From CAZZKG01 sp964654825 (lineage in GTDB: Bacteria > Gemmatimonadota > CAZMKB01), in the NCBI GenBank assembly GCA_964654825.1, contig CAZZKG010000021.1:1-52828 (forward strand): a stretch of 52,828 nt of DNA, written 5' to 3'. Below the pieces are notes generated by a model. That model searched no databases and was not told the DNA's origin. It saw nothing but the letters and a program-made list of their open reading frames with translations. A program made the position numbers and the translations under genes. Positions 45,067 to 52,828 of this stretch are shown here, in pieces; within the stretch, counting starts at the first letter, position 1, and each line of letters starts with the position of its first letter.

Positions 45067-45095
45067 TTGACATATCGGGCAACCTGTTTTATAAT
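45067..45095 (+). promoter_or_regulatory. Consensus sigma-70 promoter for the barrel-kinase operon
   Basis: TTGACA, 17-base spacer, TATAAT, perfect. Transcription should start near 45102, giving a leader of about 147 bases that contains the 48-base repeat. Confidence 0.8.
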
Positions 45096-45199
45096 AATAG
45101 ACTTGCAAAATCACGGGCGGGCACCGCAACACTCTCTATCACCTATACAAAACAGAGATTTTGTTGACTGCAATTCAAAGGTATGTTCCTGCAACGTGG

Positions 45200-45247
45200 A
45201 TCGACGAATCACGTTTTTCATGATCAAGAGTATGAGAGGAGACCCCG
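45200..45247 (+). repeat. 48-base dispersed repeat, copy B
   Basis: 43 of 48 positions match 36433-36480. It ends two bases before the TTG start of the barrel gene and supplies its AGAGGAGA ribosome binding site. Confidence 0.6.
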
Positions 45248-45248
45248 T

Positions 45249-46694
45249 TTGAAGAAGAGACGGTGTCCCGGTTCGTCCGCCGCCCGCAGCCGAATACTGG
45301 CCGCGGCCCTGATGGCCCTCCTGCTCCCGGCCGGACTGACAGCCATAAGGGCCGAAGAACCTTCAGAGGGCGAGCCACCGGCACTGTCCGGGGCGTCCGT
45401 GGCCGATGACGCCGTAAAGGCCCGGCTCGAGCTGCGCGGTCTGGAGGAAGCGCCGGGAGAGCCGGGGCATGGAGTGCGGGCCGTGGAGAACACGCTCCTC
45501 TGGCCACCACGCACACTGGTGCGAGGGATAATGCAATCTATGTCTTACGGAGCGTCCACGGGTGGGGATTCCCGGGTGCTCCGGAGGCTGAACGAGTATC
45601 TCGCTTACTTCGACCGACGGATCGGAATCCAGCCCGTGATCAAAGTGTCGAGCGGCTCACGGAGCGGTTTCGGCGCACGGGTCTACTTCCGGGACCGGCC
45701 GTTCGGCGCGTCGGTCGGTGCGCAGTTCCGTGATTCGGAGAACTGGGCGGGTAAAGCCGGACTGACATCATCGATGGTCACCGGGCGGATGGCCTGGAGA
45801 CTCGACGTCAGCGGCTGGATCAACCAACGCAACGATTTCGAGTTCCACGGTTTCGGCGCCGATCCCGCCGACGATCCGCGCAATCCCTATCTGCCCGGCC
45901 GCCGGGGTGATGCCGGCACCTACTCCCAGCGTCTCACCCGCATCGAATGGATCGTCGGGGCACGTCCCCTCGACGACTGGGAGTTCATCTACACAGGCCA
46001 CTACCAGAAACGGCGGATCGCGAGTCCCGCCGGTGACGTGTCGGGCAATATCGACCGGGTCTTCGACGCGTCGGCTCTGCCCGGGATCACTGCCGGAGAG
46101 GAGACCGAGGGGCGGCAGTTCTACTCCGAGTTCGCCGTTCGATGTGACACGCGGGAATCGAGAGGACAGATCTCGCCCGGCATCCGCGTGGAAGGTTACG
46201 CAGGCCTCTCCACAGGGGTGGACGAGGACCGCAGCCGATTCATCCGCTCCGGGATGGATGCCGCTCTCTACATCCCTGTCATCCAGCACAATCGCGTGAT
46301 CGTCCCCCGGCTTATGATCGACACCGTTGACAACCTCAGAGAGGACATCCCCCTCTCCTTCGCGGAGTACCCCCGGCAGCTCGCATTCCGGGGCGCCAGC
46401 GGCACGACACTGCTGCGTAATGATGAAATCTCGATGGTCCCCTCGCTCGAGTACCAGTGGCCGTTGACCCACCACGTCGGCGGGCATCTTTTCATCGACT
46501 ACCTTCTGGTCTCCGACCGATTCGCTGATCTCTCCTTTGCCGGAGCCCCGTACGCCTGGGGGTTCGGCTTCGATGTCCACAGTCGGGAGAGTGAGATGGC
46601 GCGATTCGCCATCTCGACCGGCTCCGAAGGGCTTCGCGTGATGATCTCCGCGGGGCTCGGGGCGCACCACAACGAACGCACGAGGTGGCAGTGA
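45249..46694 (+). CDS. Outer-membrane beta-barrel protein, Omp85/BamA-like barrel without POTRA domains
   Basis: A 482-residue exported protein; TTG at 45249 is preferred because AGAGGAGA lies eight bases ahead and a signal peptide (LAAALMALLLPAGLTAIRAE) follows directly. Residues beyond about 90 alternate hydrophobic and polar in long strands with many Tyr/Trp/Phe, typical of a 16-strand barrel. QLAFRGASGTTLLRNDE fits the R-G motif loop of Omp85 barrels, followed by a final strand set. No POTRA domain is present and the last residue is Gln rather than Phe. Its stop overlaps the start of the lipoprotein gene (GTGA), so the two are translationally coupled. Confidence 0.72.
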   Translation: MKKRRCPGSSAARSRILAAALMALLLPAGLTAIRAEEPSEGEPPALSGASVADDAVKARLELRGLEEAPGEPGHGVRAVENTLLWPPRTLVRGIMQSMSYGASTGGDSRVLRRLNEYLAYFDRRIGIQPVIKVSSGSRSGFGARVYFRDRPFGASVGAQFRDSENWAGKAGLTSSMVTGRMAWRLDVSGWINQRNDFEFHGFGADPADDPRNPYLPGRRGDAGTYSQRLTRIEWIVGARPLDDWEFIYTGHYQKRRIASPAGDVSGNIDRVFDASALPGITAGEETEGRQFYSEFAVRCDTRESRGQISPGIRVEGYAGLSTGVDEDRSRFIRSGMDAALYIPVIQHNRVIVPRLMIDTVDNLREDIPLSFAEYPRQLAFRGASGTTLLRNDEISMVPSLEYQWPLTHHVGGHLFIDYLLVSDRFADLSFAGAPYAWGFGFDVHSRESEMARFAISTGSEGLRVMISAGLGAHHNERTRWQ

Positions 46695-48427
46695 AACCCG
46701 AGGGGCTTACACAACCAGGAGGCCGAGAATGTACATCGACACCCTCGTTCCATCCCGGCGGCGTGGCCCACCCTTCCCGGCTGAGAGCTTTCCGGAGGAT
46801 TCCCATCGTGTGCGTAGGGCTCGGTCTGGCCCTGACTCTCCCCGCGCTTGTTACGCTTTTCGGCTGCGCATCGGGGGGATCTCTACGCTTCGCCGATCGG
46901 CCCCCCGTGGCGGTCGTTGACGACACACGACCGATCCCCGTCCCGGACCAGCCTGAGTTCGATAAAAACGCCTATTTCTTCGATGTACTCCTCCGACGCC
47001 CCGCTGTCGGGGGCCTCGAGGCCGGTTACAATGGTCCCGCGGGGGATGTCAACGCGATGGACGAGATTCCCTCATCGAGCTGGTTCACACCGCGTCTCGG
47101 CTATCGGGAGGTGACACCCGGAGAACTCCTCCACGGAGTCGAAGTCATCGGTCCGCCGCAGCCTCCGGTCACTGTGATCGACGCGAAGCCGGAGGGTAAC
47201 CCCGGTTTCATTGTACTCGACGCACGGGGCGAGAAGTATGTCCTCAAGTTCGACCCCCCCGAGTTCCCCGGCATTGAGACTACGACCGATCTGATCGTCG
47301 ATCGCCTCTTCTGGGGTTTCGGATACAGCGTACCGGAGGATTACGTCTTCACGTTTCGCCGGGACGATGATCTGTTGATCGACCCGGAGGGGGAACTCAC
47401 TCCGGCCGATGTGGATGAAGTTCTGGACCTCGTCGCTTCCCCCACCGAAGGCAGTTACCGATCGACCGCGAGCCTCTGGATCCCCGGGATCTATCTGGGA
47501 ACTACGGCGGACCACGGCGTCCGCCCGGACGACCCGAACGACCTGGTCCTGCACGAGGATCGGCGCACCCTCAGAGCACTCCGGGTCTTCGGAGCGTTTA
47601 TCAACCACAGCGACATGCGGGTCGACAACGCGGGCGACTTCTACCAGGGTTCACCCGGCGAGGGCTACGTCCGTCACTACCTGCTCGACTTCGGGGAGGC
47701 ATTCGGCGGGCACGGCGCGGAGCACGATTATCTCTGGGACGGCTACGAGCACCTCTTCAGCTTCGGTGAAGCGGGGCACAACTTCACGCGGCTCGGCCTC
47801 GAGGTGGATGACTGGGAGCGGATAGAGTACACACCGTGGAAGTCGGTAGGTGCCTTCGAAGCGGAGCATTTCCGTCCGGAGCGATGGAAGGAGGTCTATC
47901 CCTACGAACCGATCCACCGGAGCCTTCCGGAAGATGACTACTGGGCAGCAAAGATCGTGGGGGCGATCACGCCCGAACAGATCCGGACGCTCGTCGAGGC
48001 GGCCGACTACCCCGAGCCGGGGGCAGCCGATTATGTTATCGAAACGCTGATGCGTCGGCGGGAGAAAGTGCTCGCATTCTTCCTGGAACAGGTATCACCC
48101 GTAGATCCAATCGGATTCGACGACAACACGCTCCGCCTTCGAGATATGACGATCGCATTGCTCGGCCGTGACGACGCGGGGACCACTTACGAGGTACACT
48201 TTTACGATGGTCAGGACCGGGAGATCGCCCCGTCCTCTACCCTGACCGGCCGCGGGGGCGTTGTCGAGATCATTGTTCCACCACTCCTCTTCCTCGAACG
48301 CGCCAGTGGATACATCCGGGTAGACGTGCGGGTTCTCCGCGAAAACAACCCCGCCCCCCGGACCGCGCAGTTTCACCTCAGGTCGTTGCGGGCGGATCCG
48401 CCCCGGCTAATCGGCGTCGTCCACTGA
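46691..48427 (+). CDS. Predicted lipoprotein with kinase-like catalytic motifs
   Basis: About 578 residues from the GTG at 46691 (GTGA overlap with the previous stop); GTG at 46763 is an alternative with a tighter signal peptide. A lipobox LFGC is followed by the mature protein. Motifs read like an atypical kinase: strand EKYVLKFD with K186, then HSDMRVDN with H306, D308 and N313 (Asp and Asn five apart as in HRDxxxxN), then HYLLDFGEAFG with D333-F-G. The preceding text FGAFINHSD resembles PI-kinase/HipA-type folds. The C-terminal 130 residues are beta-rich. If real, it would phosphorylate something outside the cytoplasm, where ATP is scarce; a pseudo-kinase or glycan kinase is possible. The neighbouring barrel may expose or receive it. 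Confidence 0.65.
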   Translation: MKPEGLTQPGGRECTSTPSFHPGGVAHPSRLRAFRRIPIVCVGLGLALTLPALVTLFGCASGGSLRFADRPPVAVVDDTRPIPVPDQPEFDKNAYFFDVLLRRPAVGGLEAGYNGPAGDVNAMDEIPSSSWFTPRLGYREVTPGELLHGVEVIGPPQPPVTVIDAKPEGNPGFIVLDARGEKYVLKFDPPEFPGIETTTDLIVDRLFWGFGYSVPEDYVFTFRRDDDLLIDPEGELTPADVDEVLDLVASPTEGSYRSTASLWIPGIYLGTTADHGVRPDDPNDLVLHEDRRTLRALRVFGAFINHSDMRVDNAGDFYQGSPGEGYVRHYLLDFGEAFGGHGAEHDYLWDGYEHLFSFGEAGHNFTRLGLEVDDWERIEYTPWKSVGAFEAEHFRPERWKEVYPYEPIHRSLPEDDYWAAKIVGAITPEQIRTLVEAADYPEPGAADYVIETLMRRREKVLAFFLEQVSPVDPIGFDDNTLRLRDMTIALLGRDDAGTTYEVHFYDGQDREIAPSSTLTGRGGVVEIIVPPLLFLERASGYIRVDVRVLRENNPAPRTAQFHLRSLRADPPRLIGVVH

Positions 48428-48577
48428 CCTGTCTACTCTCACTCACCAATCCGTCCCCCTTGCTCCCCTTCGACCTGTTAAATAATGGGACCACTCACGA
48501 TGTAATTTTGCAGGACCTCCTCTAAGAACTTTCCATGCATAATCAGGTGAGGATACCACTAATGTGGATATCGCCGG

Positions 48578-48606
48578 TTGACATTTGCGCCAGTGAAGAG
48601 TATAAT
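48578..48606 (+). promoter_or_regulatory. Consensus sigma-70 promoter for the AAA+/RF2-like fusion
   Basis: TTGACA, 17-base spacer, TATAAT, perfect. Leader of about 107 bases to the ATG at 48720. Confidence 0.8.
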
Positions 48607-48719
48607 CGTGACGAAACCGGAAGTAGAATCACGAACAGCCTCCACACCAGAGCATGAATCAGGTATATTCTGGTGAGCCCCTGCAGGCTGACTGATAAAA
48701 AAGCCTTCCTGGAGTGAGC

Positions 48720-51700
48720 ATGGGAAAGAAACTGAAAAATGGGCAAAAGGTAAATCACAAGAAAGATCTCTTCGATGATCATTATCAGGAACTGGAGGAC
48801 CTTCTCGAAAACGGTGATTTGACCGGAGCCTGGTCGAAGCTCAAAAAACTTAAAAAAGAGTACCAGAATCATCCGGCATACTGGTTCCTCCACGGAAATT
48901 ACTGTGAAATCCTGGAGCAGCTGCAGCAAGCAGAAGAATTCTACCTCAAGTCGATCCGGCTGGACAAGACGAAAGACAAACCCTACATCCGGCTTATCGG
49001 CCTGTACGAAAAAACGGCCCGTTACGACGACGCTATCGAGATACTGAAGAGAGGAGCTCGAGACACCGCCAAGTCACTGGAATTCTACCGGTGGCTTAAT
49101 AACTTCTGTGTCGAGCACGGTCGCGCAGAGTGCGCCCTCGAGGCCATCGATACAGCGAAAGAACGATTCAGGGGACAGGGAGAGCTCTATTATCTGAAGG
49201 GAGAGGCATCGTATTCGCTGGTACTCTACACGACAGCGATCGACTATTTCCGCCGAAGTCTTGAACATCACTACGAGGGTCGACACATCTATCTCTATCT
49301 CGCCGAGTCTCTCTCATATTGCACGTATCCTGAAGAGTGTCTCCATTTCTTCCGGAAATCCGTCATCAGGAATCCAGACCATCAACAGGTTTTCGAATTG
49401 CTTTACAACACCCTCCTCTGGCAGCATAAATCCGGAAACGAGAAGCTCATCGCCGCCGTGGGATGGAAAAAATCTATGCTTTCGGGTGATGTCAATTGGC
49501 AGATCCAGCGTCGTTATCTGGATCTTGAGACCCCGATGCACGAGGAGGTACTCGAGAACTGGATAAAAGAGTTTGATGATGACCCTGCACGCGATTACGA
49601 GATCTTCTGTGACTTCTACCGAAACCTCGCCCTGTTCAAAACCGATCATGAGAGCCCCGCGTTCGATCCGATCGAGTCGCTTTCTGAATGTATCCTCACT
49701 TTGCAGAAGATCGGTGCCGAAAGCCTCGCCACCTATTTCCAGGGATGGCATGCATATATGAAAAATGATCACGAGAAGGCCCGTTCGCTTCTCAACCTGA
49801 CACTGCAATCCTCCGGTTTGCCCGATCGGGTGAAAAACGGTTGTAACGAAGGCCTGCGTCTTCTCAATGAAAAGCTGGACACATCGGTTGATGATCAACC
49901 TCCGGAGGAACAGGTACCCCGGGCCCGCGATGGACTGAAAAAATACGGGACCGATCTTAGCGCTCGTGTTCGTGGTCTGAAACACCCTCCTGCCTTCGGT
50001 CTCGATGAGATCGTAGACCGTATGGCAAACATTCTCGCTTCCGGACCAAAAAGAAGTCTGCTTTTGACAGGACCGAGCGGCGCCGGGAAGACGGCAGCCG
50101 TCCATCAGCTGGCCTACCTCATCAACTCGAAAGAGTGTCCGAAGGAACTCAAAGAATTCAGGATCTTCCAGGTTTCCACTTCCGCGATCCTCTCCGGCGC
50201 GAAATACATCGGTCAGTGGCAGCAGCGGCTCGAGGAGGTGTGCACTCTCGGCAATGTCAAAAAGAGGGTGATCCTGTCTTTCGAGGATATAGCCAATGTC
50301 TTTACTGCGGGCAGGGCCGAAGGATCCGACATGAACTTTGCCGACTACCTCCTCCCGCGAATGGAGCAGGGTTCTATTATTCTCCTCGGGGAGATCGATT
50401 CTTCCCAGGCGCAGTCGATCCTGTCCAGAGTCCCCGGATTCGAACGTCTCGTCACGGAAGTGAAAATCGAAGAGCCGAGGACGGAAAAGGTTCTGGAAAT
50501 CATCCGATCCGTTGTCTCGAGAGAAGGCAGGGAGTGGAATGTCACATTCGACGAAGAAGCACTTGTCGAGACAATTAATGTAACTGATGTCTTCATGCCA
50601 TACAAAGCACAGCCGGGTAAAAGTCTCGAGATCATCCGGGGCGTTCTCTCGATGTGGGGAACCCGGGGCCGGAAGGGAGAACTGAAAATCACAACAGATG
50701 AAGTGATTTACACCTTCTGTGAAACGACAGGCATCCCCGATTTCATCATCGACAGGAATCAGCAGATCGATCTGAAGGAGATGCAGAAATTTTTCAGTGA
50801 TCGTGTTCTCGGCCAGGAAGAAGCAATCAGATCTCTCGTCGACACTATTCTACAATTCAAAGCTCGATTGTGCGACGATCGACGACCGATCAGAAGTTTT
50901 ATGTTCGTTGGACCGACCGGAGTCGGAAAAACCGAATCAGCGAAGGTGCTGGCCGAGTTCCTCTTCGGGGGACCGGACAGGATTGTCCGGCTCGATATGT
51001 CCGAGTACAGTGATGCATACTCGGTCTCGAAACTCCTAGGGCCACACACGGGATACGGATCGAAGGCGAGCCGATTCCTCGAACAGGTCCGTCGGGAACC
51101 ATTCAGCGTCGTTCTCCTGGATGAGATCGAGAAAGCGCATCCGGATATCCGCAACCTCCTTCTCCAGATGCTGGACGAGGGCGTACTCTCGGATTCAGAG
51201 GGGAAACCTGCTTTTTTTAGATCAGCGATCATCATTCTCACCTCCAACCTCGGCTCCCGCTTTTACACATCTCAGTCGATCGGTTTTGGAACCGAGTCGG
51301 AGATCACCGGTGCCCGACGGTCTGTTCTCGCCGAGGTGAAGGGGTTCTTCAGTCCGGAAATCTTCAATCGTCTGGATGAACTGATCTGTTTCCGGCCTCT
51401 CGACAGGGACGTCGTTCAGACGATCATCAATAGAGAGATCGGAAAAGTGTTCGAGAGGAGAGGCATCGTCGAGAAAGGTCTCTCGGTCGAGGTAGATCCC
51501 CTAGTCGTTGAGCGGATCATCGAGAATGGATATGATCAGAAGTATGGGGCGCGTCATATCAAGCGCGCTGTCGAAGAGTCAGTGGCACTCCCTCTGGCAA
51601 GACTCGTTGCGACGACAAAGATCCCGGTCAGGGGTATGGTCAGGATCAATATGCGCTTCGGCAGCCCGGTTGCGGATCTCGTGGTGGAAGAGGGACAGAT

Positions 51701-52820
51701 CGAACTCGAGCGGTTTGGAGCAGAGCTGCCGCAGTTTCCGGATGAGGGCATCAGGATACCGGACAGGGGGCTGCGGAAATTCCTCAGCACCACGGAGGAG
51801 CGGATTTCTTCCTTGAAATCGAAATTACAATACGACGAAGTGTCGATCGAACGGGACGAGCTCGAGACCCGAATGGGCAAGCCGACATTCTGGGATGATC
51901 CGAGCAGCGCGAACACGGTCCTCAGGAAATACTCGGATATAAACCGAAGAATCGAGAGGATCCACCGGTGGGAAAGAAAATTCGAGCGCATCAGGTCACT
52001 TCTGTCCCTTCCGCAGAAGAAACAGACGAAATCCGAGATCTCGAGAGCAAAGTCCCAGGCGAAAAGTCTCCTGAAGGATCTCGAATCAGCCGAAATGGAG
52101 ATTCTTCTCGAAGGGAAGCATGACTTTGCGGACGCGTTTCTGATCCTGGCAGCCGACAGAAAAGATCCGGAAGCCATCAGATGGATGCTCGAAGTGGCAG
52201 GTGTGTATACGAAGTGGGCAGGTCGACGGGGATACCGGGCCCACATCTTCGGTGAGCAACTGAACGATGGAACCGGCAAGTGTTCCCTGCTGCTCTCGAT
52301 CGAAGGAATGAATGCCTTTGGTCTCCTGAAGAATGAGGGAGGTCTCCATCGAAAGATTATCAGCCGGAAGTCGAAGAAGGATATCCTGAAAACGAATCAT
52401 GATTGCGCGGTCATCGTCCTCGCTGATGTAGAACCCCGGCAGGATGGCGATCCTCCAACCAGGCTGAAAATCCAGAAAGTGAGCCCGGTCATGAAAGGGC
52501 TGAAGCTGAAATCGATGAGCAGGAAAGTGATTATCCGGCATCCGACGGACAATTTTATCATGGAGTTCTTCACTGACACGACTGTCGATCGCGATGAAAA
52601 GCTGCCGGTTGATCTCTTTCTCTCCTACCAGCACTATCTGCAGAAGAAAAAAACGTCCGAGCAGCATCAGGACATGGGGATATGGGGATCTATCGTACGC
52701 ACCTATGAAACAGGCGTCAGATCCCGCATCGTGGACCACGCTTCGAATATCGTGACACAGAACGTGAAGGATTTTCTCTCGGGCAAGATCGACTCACTTC
52801 TCATTGAACGGTTGATTTAG
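48720..52820 (+). CDS. TPR - double AAA+ (Clp type) - release-factor-2-like fusion protein
   Basis: A 1366-residue cytoplasmic protein; the ATG at 48720 follows GGAG. Residues 15-400 are TPR-like helix pairs (HPAYWFLHGNYCEILEQLQQ, AEEFYLKSIRLD). The first AAA+ has Walker A GPSGAGKT 451-458 and Walker B ending E522-D523. The second, Clp/Hsp100 D2-like, has RVLGQEEAI near 695, GPTGVGKT 731-738, LLDEIEKAHPD with D801-E802, and YGARHIKRAVEE near 942. From about 1015 the sequence follows peptide chain release factor 2: ELETRMGKPTFWDD (1057), DPEAIRWMLEVAGVYTKWAG (1146-1165, where RF2 has GTEAxDWAxMLLRMYxRWA), GLLKNEGGLHR, IIRHPTDN and WGSIVRTYETGVRSRIVDH. GGQ and SPF are both missing. Ribosome rescue or disassembly is an inference. 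Confidence 0.85.
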   Translation: MGKKLKNGQKVNHKKDLFDDHYQELEDLLENGDLTGAWSKLKKLKKEYQNHPAYWFLHGNYCEILEQLQQAEEFYLKSIRLDKTKDKPYIRLIGLYEKTARYDDAIEILKRGARDTAKSLEFYRWLNNFCVEHGRAECALEAIDTAKERFRGQGELYYLKGEASYSLVLYTTAIDYFRRSLEHHYEGRHIYLYLAESLSYCTYPEECLHFFRKSVIRNPDHQQVFELLYNTLLWQHKSGNEKLIAAVGWKKSMLSGDVNWQIQRRYLDLETPMHEEVLENWIKEFDDDPARDYEIFCDFYRNLALFKTDHESPAFDPIESLSECILTLQKIGAESLATYFQGWHAYMKNDHEKARSLLNLTLQSSGLPDRVKNGCNEGLRLLNEKLDTSVDDQPPEEQVPRARDGLKKYGTDLSARVRGLKHPPAFGLDEIVDRMANILASGPKRSLLLTGPSGAGKTAAVHQLAYLINSKECPKELKEFRIFQVSTSAILSGAKYIGQWQQRLEEVCTLGNVKKRVILSFEDIANVFTAGRAEGSDMNFADYLLPRMEQGSIILLGEIDSSQAQSILSRVPGFERLVTEVKIEEPRTEKVLEIIRSVVSREGREWNVTFDEEALVETINVTDVFMPYKAQPGKSLEIIRGVLSMWGTRGRKGELKITTDEVIYTFCETTGIPDFIIDRNQQIDLKEMQKFFSDRVLGQEEAIRSLVDTILQFKARLCDDRRPIRSFMFVGPTGVGKTESAKVLAEFLFGGPDRIVRLDMSEYSDAYSVSKLLGPHTGYGSKASRFLEQVRREPFSVVLLDEIEKAHPDIRNLLLQMLDEGVLSDSEGKPAFFRSAIIILTSNLGSRFYTSQSIGFGTESEITGARRSVLAEVKGFFSPEIFNRLDELICFRPLDRDVVQTIINREIGKVFERRGIVEKGLSVEVDPLVVERIIENGYDQKYGARHIKRAVEESVALPLARLVATTKIPVRGMVRINMRFGSPVADLVVEEGQIELERFGAELPQFPDEGIRIPDRGLRKFLSTTEERISSLKSKLQYDEVSIERDELETRMGKPTFWDDPSSANTVLRKYSDINRRIERIHRWERKFERIRSLLSLPQKKQTKSEISRAKSQAKSLLKDLESAEMEILLEGKHDFADAFLILAADRKDPEAIRWMLEVAGVYTKWAGRRGYRAHIFGEQLNDGTGKCSLLLSIEGMNAFGLLKNEGGLHRKIISRKSKKDILKTNHDCAVIVLADVEPRQDGDPPTRLKIQKVSPVMKGLKLKSMSRKVIIRHPTDNFIMEFFTDTTVDRDEKLPVDLFLSYQHYLQKKKTSEQHQDMGIWGSIVRTYETGVRSRIVDHASNIVTQNVKDFLSGKIDSLLIERLI

Positions 52821-52828
52821 AATGAATC

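Noticed and set aside
45768..46670. 300-codon minus-strand frame opposite the barrel gene
   Set aside because: Antisense shadow in a high-GC gene; no start signal or recognisable domain.
1..52828. tRNA, rRNA and CRISPR
   Set aside because: Scanned for T-loop motifs on both strands, rRNA-like blocks and regular spaced repeats; none seen.

Overview
The window looks like part of a scaffold from an uncultured Gram-negative bacterium. Two 100-base N runs (3410-3509 and 12847-12946) are typical scaffold gaps. An outer-membrane barrel, lipoproteins, a Tat substrate and many secreted peptidases point to a double membrane. Multihaem cytochromes point to respiration. The mix (tricorn-type protease, paired M16 peptidases, exported PepF, M19 dipeptidase, NrfD-based redox complex) would suit an FCB-group or candidate-phylum lineage such as Krumholzibacteria or Eisenbacteria. 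That placement is inference; no marker gene settles it. GTG and TTG starts are common, and many genes have a near-perfect TTGACA-N17-TATAAT promoter.

Left part (1-8.5 kb). A minus-strand operon encodes a GspN/AsmA-like protein with three IPT repeats and a PEGA domain, a lone response-regulator receiver, a small membrane protein and the start of a further gene. A plus-strand pair follows: a membrane-anchored heparinase II/III-like protein and a GT-C glycosyltransferase. Next is the wreck of an antitoxin gene that still has its promoter and operator, then an AT-rich TPR gene.

Peptidase and lyase part (8.9-17.7 kb). One operon carries an active M16 peptidase, an M16 partner without zinc ligands, and an aromatic amino acid lyase whose cofactor triad reads Ala-Cys-Gly instead of Ala-Ser-Gly. 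A large membrane protein with a kinase-like N-terminus and a divergently transcribed M19 dipeptidase follow.

Respiratory part (18.2-25.9 kb). Six co-directional genes start at a strong promoter: membrane-anchored pentahaem cytochrome, Tat-exported molybdopterin-family subunit, four-cluster ferredoxin subunit, NrfD-like quinone subunit, a tetrahaem cytochrome built from four repeats, and a pentahaem c554-like cytochrome. The first four match the QrcABCD layout; the last two add nine haems.

Middle part (26-36.2 kb). Tricorn-type protease, adenylate kinase, exported PepF, a lipoprotein and a large secreted protein of beta-propeller type.

Decay zone (32.3-42.7 kb). Fragments of a MarR regulator, methylmalonyl-CoA epimerase, MNT nucleotidyltransferase, ClpB, an IS200/IS605 transposase and an SBBP-repeat protein surround an intact operon of an unknown protein, a SNF2 helicase and a SWIM zinc-finger/HTH protein. 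Two small dispersed repeats tie this zone to other loci.

Right part (42.7-52.8 kb). A TVP38-flavoprotein disulfide reductase fusion, an Omp85-type barrel gene coupled to a lipoprotein with a full set of kinase catalytic motifs, and a 1366-residue protein joining TPRs, two Clp-type AAA+ modules and a release-factor-2-like domain that lacks GGQ. This last protein is the most unusual object in the window.
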